DNA of 64,000 bases from Allodiplogaster sudhausi (lineage: Eukaryota; Nematoda; Chromadorea; Rhabditida; Diplogasteridae). The stretch's first letter is position 1. Every line of letters starts with the position of its first letter. The DNA lies in NCBI GenBank assembly GCA_945643635.1, contig CALZFC010000006.1, positions 7,940,001-8,004,000 of the forward strand, in the 5' to 3' direction. A program made the translations under genes and the position numbers. The notes beneath the pieces are model-generated. The model had not been told where the DNA came from and did no database searches. It saw only the letters and a program-made list of their open reading frames with translations. Below are positions 40,589-53,355 of this stretch, piece after piece.

Positions 40589-43500
40589 ATGTCTACCGCT
40601 CCAGAAAATAAACTCATTCTGGTTAGAATAAATTGCTGTTCAAGGAAGAGGGTTTAGATTTCACTTCTTAACGCTTAAGAAGAAAAATATCGATAACAGC
40701 GAAAAAAGGACTGAAAAAATGTAATTTTGATTGAATTAGGACCGCGCGTGCTTCCGAGATGGATTGCGTCCCCTAAGTCAGCCAAGGATTGCGACCTGCG
40801 GCGATGGCCGCTACGTGTTCATTATCGGCGACATGAGGGTGAGAAAGAAATGTAAAAATAAATGAATAAATAATTACTTTATGCATTCCTCCCTTGTCCA
40901 GCCCATTGTAATTTTAAGATTGTTTTTACATACATAAGAAAGGTTCGAGGACGAGCCAAACAGTCTTTTTTTATATATTGAGATCAGAGTTAACAAAACA
41001 TATCATTAGTAAAGAACAATATATGTACTTATCATTAAGCATATGTTTATGTACATGCTTTTTTATTGTAAGACGGGTACTGAAAGCATATGCACTTCTT
41101 ATGTTGATACAATGATGATAATGTTGAAGTTTGCCCATCTTTTCTCAGTCTTCGTTGGATGTCAACAACGTCGTCGCGATCAATGAAGAGGAAGAGGAAC
41201 ACGAATGCGTTTGGTTCTCCGTCGACGTCGTCGATCTGCTTCTCTCCAAACGAGTACGCATCGAGAACGTCGGCGACTTCTATGACTTTGGGTCAGCAAT
41301 TAATTATTATTAATTTTTTCTTCTTTTGTTTTGCTTCTTTATATGCCAATTTATATTTTGTTTTGAAGACGGACACCTAAAGCAGTTAGTATGTTAAAAC
41401 ATGAGGCAAAAAAGAAGTGAATAAAAAATTGTGCAACAAATTAAAAGAATTGGTCAATAAACACGCTAACAAAATTAATAAGTAAAAATTTAACATTAGT
41501 TTAAAAAGTTAAATTGGCATGGGCGCGGTAAACCAAGATGAAAGGTTAGAAATCATGGCTTTAATACGTTTAATGCAGAGATTTGCTTAGATTCTACGCG
41601 ATTAGCGAATCTGCAATCGTCGTCGTCGACCTCAACCCTGTGCAGCGCACGCAGCGACAGCGTCTGATTCTCATCACTCATCGTCTTGGCAAAGTATTCA
41701 TTGACATATTTCGAAAAAAAATTATTTTAAAATAAATCATTGAGCAAGGATTATTATCGCCGCGTCGATTTTAAAATTTCAAATTGTTGCGACCGCTCAC
41801 ACTTTTATTCTTTTAATTTCAATGAAATTTTAGTAATATATCATTATTTATTAATAATTAATTGAGTTCGTTATTAAGGCTTCCACCGCAGCTACGCGCT
41901 AAACATGGATTTCACCCGGTTTTTCAAGCATCACTCAGCGTTTGGAGAGAAGAATTGTGTCATCGCAGCTCACTTTCTCGAAGGTTGGAGCTAATTTTTT
42001 CTAGAAATTAATGCTAAACAACAAAAAGCTTATATTCAATTAAAAAAAGGCGAACCTAATGTATAGTAAAAATAAAGGCCATTGGCTATTCAAATACATA
42101 TGTATGTACAAACATAGCTACATATTTAATTTTGGCAGTTTAGCCGCCCGCGCCGCCTTCCGTCTTCGTTTACCCGCGAAATCCGGTCGATCCGTCGCCG
42201 GGGCGAAATGTCACGGAAATGCTCGCCCGGGTTCGTCTCTCTCTCTCTCTCTCTATCTCTCACAAACAACAAACTCCCTTAATCTCATTGCTTCCTCACA
42301 CACCGTCCTCAAATACTCCCTGTAGTCAATGGCATCTCTCGGTGGACGGGCCGGACACGAGGTCCAGGTCGCAGCGTACACTCCGCCTTTCTTCCTCTCC
42401 AATTCGATTATCGCCTTCTTCGCTGGCCGCCACTCAGCTTTTCTTACAGATCTGACCACGGCGTATGCCCTCAACATTGAGTGAGCAGCATTCATTGACT
42501 GAATCTAATTCCTCTCCATTCACACAACAATGTGCTTGCACGAATGGCCTTTTGTAAGTACGACGAATTATATAATCAACAAACAACAAGAAAAGGCAGG
42601 ATTGAAATCAATCTTCAGAGTCGTTAAATTACATCCTCCAAGGAGCATTTGAAAATGTTTAAAGCAATTTATTTTAAATTTAAATCCAATTATTTTTTAA
42701 TTAAATTAATTATTTTAGCACCGGCCGCTTGGAAAAGAAGATTCTCAAGGCGGACGTCGTCAATGACTTCCCACTCGACTTCCACGGCCATGTCGAGGGT
42801 CTTGTCCAGGGCAGCAATCGACAGGTTTCTACACTTGCCGTCGAAGGAAAGCTCATTTTGTTGTCACAGCCATATTTGAGATTAGATACGCGTTGGTTAA
42901 ACTTATGTTAGATATGTCCTCTAAATTTCTTCTAGTGAAATGAACGTCGTCACATTGTTAAGAAGTAGAGAACATTCAAAGGTGGCTGCTTTCTTGAGGC
43001 GACGCTGGCGTTGTCGTGCAGGGTGAGGCGATCCCGTTGGAAGACATACTTGGCCGAAGTCGCCATGAGCATTGGCTGGAAACTGATCGCCGGCTACGTC
43101 GCCCTCGATCCATCTTGGCCACGGTCAGCATGTCTGCCGATACACCTATTAAAAAGCGACTATATTCATTAATGTGCATCGATCTACATTGGTGGATCCG
43201 TCAGTAATATTGTTTTGTTCCACACGCACATACAAAATAGTTTGGCGGAGCTGCTGGAGTCGATCGCATTGCGTTTCTTCATGCGACTGGGCGCTCGCTA
43301 TGTGCGAGTCGGCGTTCTCTGCACGCGCACTCTGCGGTGGCGCGAATTGCCTCACGTGACCACGCCCACTTCAGTGGATTCCCCTTCCGTCGCCGCCTTC
43401 CCCAGTGGACACACTCTTCTCTATGATGAGGTCGGTTTTTCGAGGAGGCTTTACGTCAAGAAACTTTAATTTATGTTTAAATATATTGTCATTCACTTTC

Positions 43501-43937
43501 TTTCTCTGTCATTCTCTCTGTCTCCGCATGCTCGACTGATGGGCTCGCATCCGCCGCCGACTCCGCCCGTCTACGAGCAGTTTCGCATTCTTGCGAATCC
43601 GCTCGAGCCGCCGCGCCTCGCAACGCTCGCCTCCTTCGCAGTCCGGTCAGAGGAGATCGCTTCATTCGAATGAATCGCCTACACAATTCTGTTTCACTGT
43701 CACGACGAACGAGCCATGAACATGGATATATAATAGCATTGATATAATAGCACCACCATTGATATAACCCTGTTTTAGTTTCCGCAAGATTTTTTTTATA
43801 TGAAAAGGATAAAATAAATTGGTCTTATAGCCGTGATACGTACTATGTAGTAGTATGCTTGTACCTTTTTCTGAATTTTCAGACGCGCCCAAGTTGACCG
43901 GCAGGATCTGCAAATTGAGGCCGATCGCCTCATCTGA
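40589..43937 (+). pseudogene. Kelch-like gene, copy B, with splice lesions
   Basis: Tandem paralogue of 29046-33759, beginning MSTAPENKLIL. Matching exons: 40589-40621, 40740-40838, 41149-41291, 41591-41693, 41892-41983, about 42139-42230, 42326-42480, 42719-42824, 42999-43123, 43241-43430, about 43521-43645, 43883-43937. Most exons are open and differ from copy A mainly at third positions. Two junctions look broken. The acceptor before exon 6 leads in the required phase straight into TAG (42141-42143). The acceptor AG before the penultimate exon is deleted, with no AG between the donor region and the middle of that exon; retention of the intron gives VGFSRRLYVKKL and a stop at 43467-43469. 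A shortened or alternatively spliced product remains possible, so pseudogene status is inferred. Confidence 0.6.
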
Positions 43938-44434
43938 GAGAAGCCGAAGCGAAATCTCAATCGTATCTCATTCTCAAAACAATCGGATCATGAATAAAGG
44001 GCAATCTGAGTTGAAGGAAGCTCAAAAAGGCCCAAAAATCATATCGAGCACACGTTCCAAATTAACATTCCGAAAGGTAAATATTACTGAAGGCAGTGTA
44101 ACTAATTAAACAAGGAGGCCTTTTGTCTTGTTTTATAGTTTTGAGATACTCGTTTTAAGATGCAGAAAAAAATGAACGAGGAAGAAAATGAGTATTTTGC
44201 TTGGGGAAGATTTTCATGTTTTCCTGCCGGTGAAGCCTCTATGTTTTTTAACAGTTGTCTCTTATGAGAGCGTGGGCTGCAGTAAAAAAGCGGATAAATC
44301 AAACATTGCACAACTGCAAGCAAAATCCTTCTCAACGATGTTATTTGCAATATCGTTGTAGTCAGTTTAATTACATACCTGGTTTCCGGTGATCAGAAGA
44401 GATCTTTGCTTCACACATTTTTCTCATGAAATTT
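43938..44434. repeat. 3' flank of Kelch copy B, duplicate of 33760-34340
   Basis: Shared with unit A over several hundred bases and holding the convergent 3' ends of the Kelch-like and receptor genes. No additional gene. Confidence 0.7.
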
Positions 44435-46763
44435 TTATGTTCTTCTTTCGATGACCGTCTTAAGTCTCACCATACTACCCGTGCGAAAGCAAGTCTGATT
44501 AGGAGAAACAACAGTTTCAATTAAATTCACACACTTTATGAAAGTTTCGGAACACGACAAAATAGGTTTGAGAACGAGGAAATGTGAATGAAGATTACGC
44601 TCGTGAATTACTATAAAAAGTCGAAAGCGCAGAATCTTGACTGCTACGCTTTCCATTTGGACGAGAAATAAGAGAGAAAAGACGAGAACGAACTTCCTTA
44701 AGCGATGAGATCATTGATTGTGTCAATTAAATGCTATGAAATTTAAGAATGAACTACATAAAACGATTAAAGTACCTTAATAAAGAAGATGACGAAGATA
44801 GGATCGGCCACGGGTGACCAGGCAAAGAGCAGAGGAACGAGGGTCTGGTGGTCGAAAGTGAAGTCGAATAGAGGAACGAGGAAGGAAAATGTAATTGGCA
44901 GGTGGAGAGTCGTAAAAGGCAGTGCCATCTGGGAATATTGAAATTATTATAAAACAGAGCTCTTTCCTAATGGCAACTATTTTTTCAATTCAATCAGTTT
45001 TTTCTCGATTCTGCACTTTTTAAATTCCATTTTGGTATCAATAAAGATGAAACAATTAACGCAGCCAGACTGCAGTTCAGCAAGACCTGAAGAACAGTCA
45101 TGGTAAGTCGTGTGTGGAGACGTCTGGTCTGCGCTGACATTGAAGCCCTATGAGAGTAGAGATATCGAGAGATGTAAGCAGAGGAGACGACGCAGGCCAG
45201 CAGAGAGGAGACGAGCATGGCCAGCAGCAGGGAGACAACGGCAATCACGCGCATCGGATAATCTCCGTACTATCAAATGTACACATTTTTAATGATTTTA
45301 ATAGCTTGGACTATTTTAAGAATCTAATTCATAAAAAATCAATTTATTTTGATCTGAAAGAAATGACACAATGCCACAATCATGTTTTGCTGAACATAAG
45401 AACTCACTAGAAACGTGAAAAGTGTGAACACTATTTCATCTCCAAAATATCCGTCTACACAAGAACCGAAGAAGAGCGCAGTAAACAAAGATGCGCAAAC
45501 TTCGAGTGCAACTAATACTGGCAAAAATGTTCTCCAACGCATTCGTGGAGATGTGAACGGTCTGAAAATATTTATTATTATGTCACTTGCCATTATATTG
45601 CAAGCTTGCCCAGCTGTATTGCTGTATTACTTATGGTTAAACATTTGTTAAATATTATGCAACTATGTACCTGCAAATTGACATGTAGCGGTGCACAAAA
45701 TGCACAGTAGGCCGGATGACACTTCCGGCAAGCGCAAAGAAGAAGAGATACAAGAAGATTTGTACGTCCGGGAAGAGACCTTCCTTTGTTATGGCCACAA
45801 TGAATTGCATTGAAACCATCAACTGAGTAAGGTTAGGTTTAAAATTGCCAGCCGCTATGCGCACTTCGTGCGTGCAATGACTTTTCTGTGCCGCTAGCCG
45901 TTTAAAGGAGATCCTAAGGGAAAAACTCCTACAACGATTTGCGGCCCTATAGCTAAAAAGTACGGTGTTAGCATGTATGTGTTAAGCAAAACACGGCCAA
46001 TGTTAGTTGGGCGCATACATGTATGTATGTATGCATTTTAAGTGATCGAGTTGAACGGCACCGTCGGTCATGGTGTAGTTCTGCCAAATGTTTTTGAAAA
46101 TGAAGGGAAAATAAAATATTCGTGAATTAAAAGTAGAGAATGTTTTTAATTACCTTACAATTAGATTTTTGTGACTTCGGGACACTTGAAATCGAATTTT
46201 CTAGCTCAACCTGACCAAATATGGCGAAAAAACAACACACTATTTATTCGCCTTAGATCTCCTCTCACGGCAGTTCGAACTAGAGCTTTTTTTACCGCGA
46301 AAGACTTGAAACAAAATATAATGATTTAACAGGCATGACAACTAACTGGCATGTCGAAAGCGTAGACAATTGAAAAAAAGGCATTAGCTAATGCAGCATG
46401 TTGGAGAAGAAGTCGAAGAGAGCCGAGGCCATCTTCGCGAGCTGCGGAAAAAAAGTACATAGAAGCTTTTTTTTTCAAGAAGGGCTGTTTTGTTTTCTTG
46501 ACATACAAAATGGTCATGGCTGTTTATGTTTGTGTCTTCATAAGTATGATGTCGACGACTTATCGCTGCCGCAAATCGCGCGGCAGATTCTACATACCTC
46601 CAACTCGGGTGGTCAGAACGGCATAGACGGCCACGTTGGCTAGGAGCGACAGCGCCAAAGCGAACAGGGCGTTGGCGCGGCCAACTGGGCCCGTGTAGAT
46701 CTCGACGCCGCAGGCAAGGGGATGGGTCGAGCAGTTGCCCCACATTTCAGACGTTTTAGTCAT
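44435..46763 (-). CDS. 7TM serpentine chemoreceptor-like gene (unit B)
   Basis: Likely a G-protein-coupled sensory receptor of the nematode Str/Srh/Sri type. Exons (minus strand): 46763-46598 (MTKTSEMWGNCSTH with an NCS glycosylation site, TM1), 46441-46331 (TM2), 45822-45671 (TM3 ending HRYMSICR), 45561-45408 (PFTSPRMRWR, TM4), 45269-45087 (TM5 and a basic loop), 44928-44776 (TM6; TM7 with AWSPVADPIFVIFF), 44494-44435 (short basic tail ending ERRT). The RYxxICxPF junction and the PxxDP motif of TM7 mark the family. Length about 326 aa, usual for it. The exon 2/3 junction is out of phase by my reading (apparent donor CCT then GTTAAAT), so there may be an unseen microexon or a lesion there. 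The intron concerned carries a TTAA MITE. Confidence 0.75.
45906..46263. mobile_element. TTAA MITE, copy 2
   Basis: Same family as 3115-3831, with inverted ends AGGAGATCC / AGATCTCCT. TTAA is kept at 45902-45905, while the right flank reads CTCA. Unit A has a continuous CCGTTTAAGAGACGG at the equivalent place (37744-37758), showing the unoccupied TTAA site. Confidence 0.75.
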
Positions 46764-46866
46764 CTATGCTTATATGTATGACGATGCAGAATATAAAAAA
46801 ATCCGCGCTTTTCAAGTTGTCTACCTGCTTTGTGAGATTTTTGCTGTGTCTGCAAAAACATGCATA

Positions 46867-47034
46867 CAGTCCCGTTCAACATTATTTGGTCTGATATTAA
46901 TTATATTAATAATATTAATAATAATATAAATAATAGCTCGCTGAATAAGCATTTTGGTGCCATTTCTGTTTCCGTTTGCTAAAAGATATTATTAATATTA
47001 TTTATATCGCACCTAATAATGTTGAGCGGGACTG
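46867..47034. mobile_element. 168-bp MITE with CAGTCCCG termini
   Basis: Left terminus CAGTCCCGTTCAACATTATT and the inverted right terminus AATAATGTTGAGCGGGACTG enclose TATTAAT-type repeats. TA precedes the left end. Interior blocks (CGCTGAATA, GTGCCATTTC) are shared with the foldback element at 4384-5688, so both belong to one TA-targeting family. Confidence 0.85.
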
Positions 47035-50000
47035 AACATGTACTCAATTGCAGTGTTTTTTATCAACTGTATAAGCGCATAAACGTAAGCAGTAATCAGA
47101 GTAAAAAAAATGAGCACAATTCTCAAATTACACTCGGTTCTCAAACGACCGCCCAAGGTTCTCATACGTGGCGTTTTCATCCGGTGGTTCTCAAACGACT
47201 TGGCGCCACATACGCGTACAAAAATAAACAGAAAATATGAGCATGAAAGTACGCGTACAAAATGCTCAGGCTTTTTGAGCAAAGAAAGGTCGTGTGCAAT
47301 AATGCTCACGAGATTCATGCACAAATGTACGTGTACAAATTAACTCAATTTTTTAAAGGAAAAAGGCTGAGCTACAAATCAAAAGTTTAAAAAAAGATAT
47401 GCACTTCTTGCTGCCGACAGCCATTATCACAAACAAAAGAAACCATAAAGAAATCACAAATTACGTCAGTCTTCTCAAATTCGCCGTGCAGAGGAGCCAG
47501 TATTCGGCCAGAACATGTACATTTTTGCTGGCACTGCGCAAATATCACAAAACAGGTCTAAAACACAAGAACCACAGATTTTTTTAAGTTTACATATATT
47601 AACCCTCTCAAATCAGAATATAAAAATTTTTATCTATTGGATATGATTTGTTCTATTGCCTAATTAACTATCACCTATAGCTATAGCCTTCTATAATCAC
47701 GGATTAGAAAAAAAATCTGACTAACTGGAATCGGTAAAATTAGTACATACGAAATATAACAGGCACATATGTATGTACATAAATGCATGCATATGAACAT
47801 ACTTGCGCAGTACGTTTGTACGATCAACTCCCAAGGAAAACACAGATTTTCTGTCAAAGGTGTCGTCTTGAAACTGCTGCGTTTCGTTCTTGCCGATTGA
47901 CAATGCGTACTTCAGAGAGAGCGGGAGACTTTTTGTCTCGCTTTCACTTCTGACAATGAATGCACTATGGATGCCAAGCCGTGCACAAAATCTTCAATAT
48001 CTAATTGCAAGAACACGGGCCGCATGACTAATCTTACTCAATTAAAGTTTCCGACATAAATAAGTAGAAAATCCAGTGCTACCGCAGGGGATCTAATCAG
48101 ATGAACAGCCGTGAACCTGTGTTAATCTCTAAAGGTTTGACACGCAGTTTCACAATTTCTTACGCTCTCTAATCAGAAGAAGGGCCAACTATTTGTGGAC
48201 GCGCCTTCAAAATGCCATTGATCTGTTAAGAGAGCCTCTCTGTATGTCTCCAGTAGGGCCTGCTCCAGATCCAGATGTTGGATTTCGAGTATGAAAACAT
48301 AGTCAGGCATGGCACAGGGCCCCATTAGCAAGATTAAATGGTTAAAATGTTTTTTCAAAATTTTTTTTTGTGTGAACAGTTGAAAGTATGTATATTTTAT
48401 GAATAGACGTATCTCGCTTCAAACTCAATATTTCTCAATTTTCTTTTTTTTATTGGCATCATCGTTGGATTCTAAGCTAAACTGCCAAGATGTTTCAGTC
48501 AACTATTTCATTTTCTCATCGAAAAATTACTTTTAATATTTGTCTCCCTACAAAAATTTCATAAAAATATCAATTTCCATGAAAATAACGCTTTTTTGAT
48601 TTTTCTGCAATTGTCAGAAAATGACCTAAAACTATTCAAAGCGCTGTATTTTCAATGTTTTCAGCGAGAACAGAATGCGGATAATACTGTTCAGTACGCG
48701 ACAAAATTCTCTACATCATACATCCATTACATCTGGATAGGACGTCCCCACCAATGACAGTATCTATTTTCCTATGGCGGTCGCGTCAAAACTGAAAAAA
48801 AATGTCACATGACTCACACTAGCATTTTTTTTTATAGAATGCTAGTGTGCGTCATGCTAGCATATCGTTTGTTGGGAATGACTCATAAAAAACGCTTATT
48901 CGCCTACCGCATGGCTGGATCAATCCGAAGTGGCCTACATTTATGCTTCCTCTTCCGTCGTCGTCTAGTAGAGTTCGAATCACCAATGTTTTGTGCAAAA
49001 AGAGAAATTGAGTAAAAGGAATTCTGACTAATGGAATCCCATTATTTCTATTTTTCTATTTGCATGTACGAGCACAATTCCATTGATAATGAACACGAGA
49101 GATTGCAGAGAGCGAGAGAAAGAGAAAAAAAAATTAAATCTAATAAGAGAGAGTGAGAAAGAGAGAGATGACATTGGAGAGAAGATCATATGTACATATA
49201 TTTCCGGGATTTTTCTGAGTGTCCCTTTCATGATTTTTTGTGGCGCTCACATTCTAGCACTTATTTTAATGGAAAAGATTTTGATGTGTTTGAGAAGTTT
49301 GTTGCACGGAATGTGTGCATTTGGTCGGGAGTAAACATCGGCTTTCTCTCTCATTCAAAGGCAACGTTTCTCCGGTAAAAGTAAGCTTAGAGTTTTTGAG
49401 TTGTGGCAACTGAGATGACTTTGAGAAAAGGAAGTGGTTGTGGGACTGGAAGAAGGTAGACAAACAATTTGATGAAGACAGAGAGACAGAGGGAAACAGA
49501 TGCAGCGAAAGAGAGAGAGCAAGTGGGTGAGAAAGTACAAATATTGAGAGAGTAAGGACAATGAGAGAAGGAAAGGTCGGAAAGAGGGCGAGATGAAACC
49601 AGTAAACAAGGTCGTGAACAGGAAAAAAGTCATGATTTGAAAGAAAACAAAAATTGTAAAGATACAGGATGTTATTGAATTGCCGCTGTGATCAGCATCA
49701 CTTCCGTGTTTCCGATGGTCTTGCTTTCTCTCGCCTTCTCTATCTTTCTGTCGCTCTCACTCACTCTCCCTTCCTCACTACATCTCTCTTTTTCACAGTC
49801 TCTATATCCCTCTCGTTCTGTTCCTAACTCTTTCTATCTTCTGTTCTGACACTCGTAATCACAGTGGATCATAAGAGTTTAATAGTTTGATATCTAGAAT
49901 AAGTTAACTAGTTAACTGACAGATCGCATTAAGAATGAACTTTTTTTGTCGGCATGCTCGCCCAATAAATCAAAAGTACAAGTCGATGCGGTAAATGATT

Positions 50001-50240
50001 CGTCCCATACAGTTATGACGCGTTATTTCGATTCAGCCCTTCCATCAAGCATGCCAAAAAACTTATAGTGCTTGTCTCGTTATCTAAACGTCCTCTTCTC
50101 TCTTCTTCTCATTCTCTTCCTCTTTTCAATCACATTCATGGAATGCCCATTCAATATTGGCAATATTCTCTGTCTTTTCAAACTCTCGCTTCTCTGCGAC
50201 CTGCTTTGTTCGACTCTCTCATGCTCTTTTCTCTCGCTGT
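47035..50240. repeat. gene-poor stretch with a third, partial duplication unit
   Basis: 47040-48830 is AT-rich with no supported exon; an ORF at 48173-48358 (-) has fair composition but no motif. 48838-49345 repeats 39228-39740, so it is the start of a third unit that does not continue into a Kelch-like gene. 49660-50240 holds loose CT-rich sequence leading to the first TTR promoter. Confidence 0.6.
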
Positions 50241-50263
50241 TTCTCTCTCTCTCCTATGATTAT

Positions 50264-50345
50264 CGAGGGAGAGAGAGACAGGTTACGATGACTCATCGAG
50301 TTTTACATCGCGAAGCCTATAAAATCTATCACTTCGACGAATTAT
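50264..50345 (+). promoter_or_regulatory. core promoter of TTR-like gene 1
   Basis: CGAGGGAGAG (about 50264), TGACTCA (50289-50295, an AP-1-like palindrome) and TATAAAA (50318-50324) precede CTTCGACGA. The same order is seen at 52921-52990 and 55292-55345 ahead of the other two TTR genes, although surrounding sequence differs. Confidence 0.7.
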
Positions 50346-50605
50346 GCACAGAGTTGCGGCAGCGTTATTCTTAGGCATGACTCGCAGCTCTGCTTTCTAC
50401 ATTTCTAATAGTGTCGGCAAACAGATTCAAGGACGCCCATTTCATTGAGATGCTCCCGCCGCTTACCTTCCTGCCTTTATTTCCATTCATTCAATATTTC
50501 TTGATGAAAATTCGTTGGCTGCTTTATTTTGAAACCGTCTCTCTCCACCTCTAAACTAATGCTCAAAGTCAAATTTATTTTTTATCACACATATAGTGTT
50601 ACAGT

Positions 50606-51738
50606 ATGCGGGCTCAAGCAGCACTCCTCTCGCTCCTCCTCGCAATCCCCGTGGCCGTTGGTCTCTTTGGAATCGGCCGTGAGCAGACGGTTGGCGCGAG
50701 GGGCCAGCTCATGTGCGGGAATCAGCCACTCGTCGGCGCAGAGGTCAAGCTGTGGGAACTCGACATTTGTTAGTTGCATTATAAATTTTCCGCAATTTAA
50801 AATATAAAGTTTTTTCAGCTTAACGGCTTTCCGTTGCTTTTCTATCCAACTACAGTACATACTTGAGTTATGTTATCCTCACATCTGTGGGCTCTTTTAA
50901 GGAAAAAAACTTTCAGGGCCAAACCCGGACGACATGTTGATGAAGACCACCACAGATTCCCAGGGAAGATTCCAGGTGATCTATTTTGATTAAAAATATG
51001 ATTAAATGCTTTAAAAAAAGACTACACACATACAGTGTATTCATATACAGAGTAAAAAAGATGCAAATATTCTAAAAAGAAGTTTTTTTAGGTCTTTGGC
51101 ACAAAGAAGGAGATCACAAACATTAATCCCGTCGTTAAGTTCTACCACAACTGCAACAACAAGTGGAGTGTAAGTTTGTAGTTACGTATTATTTAGACAA
51201 TGATTACTATACTATATATGTAGCTTCTAGTGTTCATGATAATTCATCAAATCAAAAATTTTAGAGACCGGTGGATTTCTGATAATAGCCAAATACAAAT
51301 ACATATAATTTTAAGAAGTCTCTGCTATCGCGATGGTTGAAAAATGTGAAAAGAAGACTATATCAAAACTACCGTCGTATGATTGTTTTTCTCTATAAGC
51401 CCTATCTTTAAAATGTTTTCTATGTATATACTCTATTTCTCAGCTGAATTCCATTCTGTTGCAGTTGTGCAAGCGCAAGATGACCTACTCCATTCCGTCC
51501 TCCTATATCGCAAGCGGCAAGCAAGTCGAGAGATGGTGAGGAAATTAAATTTTACTTATTTTCATTCTGAATTACAGAAAATTACTGGCTATACTTTTAG
51601 AGTGATATATTTGTTTGATAGATCAATTAGAGAGAATATCTTAGCAGAAGAGAAAGGCGACATTTCAGGTACGACATGGGCACGATGAACATGGAGGCGA
51701 AGCAGCGTAACGAGCAGACCGAATGCATTGGCCGCTAA
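50606..51738 (+). CDS. transthyretin-like secreted protein 1 (146 aa)
   Basis: Nematode TTR-like family: small secreted beta-sandwich proteins, some of which bridge or bind extracellular ligands. Five exons, all in phase: 50606-50768, 50917-50975, 51092-51169, 51465-51535, 51669-51738. Signal peptide MRAQAALLSLLLAIPVAVG, then VGARGQLMCGNQPLVGAEVK (first strands), NPDDMLMKTTTDSQGRF, INPVVKFYHNCNNKWS, LCKRKMTYSIPSSYI and a terminal TECIGR. Four cysteines (CGN, HNC, LCK, TEC) fit the two conserved disulfides of the family. TTACAG lies 1 nt before the ATG, so the start codon is probably brought to the 5' end by splicing. Head of a three-gene tandem array. Confidence 0.96.
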
Positions 51739-52920
51739 TTAAATATCGTATTTTCATTTACCGTACTCCTCACAGTCGTGCTGGGACCACTCTGCAATAA
51801 TACATCAACGAAATCTCACTAATGCTACATACATTCTTCTAATCGAAATCAATAAGTAATGCATAATTGATCGAACTGTCTTCTTGTTCAATTCTAAATT
51901 CCTTTTCCCATTCATTTCATTGCATATATTTATCATTTTTTGGAAATCAATTTATGTCAGCGACCAAGACAGATGTCATTATGTACAGATAATTTGAACA
52001 AAAATTTCGAAATGTCGTATAAAACAGTGCTTGTCAACTACTGTTAACGTAAGGCAATTTTAATATGAAATGAGTACATAACGCGGTCGCACATTTTAAA
52101 TCTGCTTCTGCAGAAATTGAATGGTCTGCTCTTTCATATTATGGTTCGAACTAGTAGGTGAATGTGAAGTTATCGCCAAAGGAGCGGGAGTGAAGATATA
52201 ATTGGTCTGTTCGCATGTTTCGACGTGAATCGCTGCATACGATCATACGATGTGTAAACACACTCACTCACCCGTGTGCTTCCATAGTCACAACTGTCTA
52301 TGTACACAAACACACAACACACATACACCCAAACACACACACAACAGACATTTCATGAAGCATCTGTAATGCACTCGCTCATTCCTTAACATTTACAATC
52401 ATAAAGTAAAGTCAAAAGTTCAAATCCACTATAGACCGTTGTTCTTTATGACTTGGCCTCGTATATTTTATGATGTGATTCGATGCTTCGTCATCTCCTA
52501 TACCACAAAAGACTCGGTTGCTCGTTGAGGAATAATATTATTTTTCGCTGCATCTCTAACTCTCTATCTCTAACTTCCTCTCTTGCTCTCCCTCTCTCTC
52601 ATTCACACACCTATTGCATTTCTCTATTCATCGAATTCTGGATGTTCTCTATTTCTCGCGCTGTTTATTCAGATTTAGCGATCACGCTCTCGAATTCTCT
52701 TCCATTTTCTCTTCCTCTCTCTACACTCCAATTCAATCTCACGCCTATTTCTCTCTAAGCTCCCCTTCTCTCTCTCTCCATTTTCTCTGACCTTTCTCAT
52801 GCGACTGCCGCTTGGCAGTGCTTTCTGTTGCCGATTGAACATCATCCCGCCTTTCTTTTCAAGCTCTTCCTTGTCTCCCTTTCTCTCGCTGCTCCATCAA
52901 CAGTCTCTCTGCAAGGATTA
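51739..52920. other. intergenic between TTR 1 and 2
   Basis: AT-rich 3' flank, a CA-rich patch (about 52295-52345) and a CT-rich patch (52550-52920). No gene seen. Confidence 0.6.
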
Positions 52921-52990
52921 GCGAGGGAGGAGGTAGGCAATGAGTGAGTCATCCGGGGTTACCTGGCGTATAAATATAGACTATACTGCT
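52921..52990 (+). promoter_or_regulatory. core promoter of TTR-like gene 2
   Basis: GCGAGGGAGGAG (52921-52932), TGAGTCA (52945-52951) and TATAAATA (52969-52976) precede CTTCGACGA, as at gene 1. An untranslated first exon followed by an intron ending at the acceptor ATTCAG (to 53352) is the likely arrangement. Confidence 0.7.
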
Positions 52991-53355
52991 TCGACGAGGA
53001 ATACAGAGTAGCTGCGGTGGCAGTGAATTGTTAATGCTCCATCTCACTCTCTCTTTCTCTCTTTGATTCTGATTCACGACGTTTCTATCTCAATTTTTTT
53101 CCAATGTATATGCAAACAGTTTCCCGGCTTAATTCTTGTTGTAGCTATGACTTAAAGTATTACCGGCGAATTATGCGTAAAATTTTAGTAGCCGAGTAAA
53201 AAAAACATTAAAAAATTTCCAGTATAAATCGCAATTATTTTGAACCTTACTTTGCCCGCTAATCTTATTTCCGCCAAATTTACGCGTAATTTCGCTTTCG
53301 CATTCTCCTCGTTATATCTTTCGTATTAGCCCTGTTTTCCGACTTAATTCAGAAA

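Noticed and set aside
48173..48358. Minus-strand ORF of fair composition
   Set aside because: No motif, no flanking exons, no paralogue in the other duplication unit.
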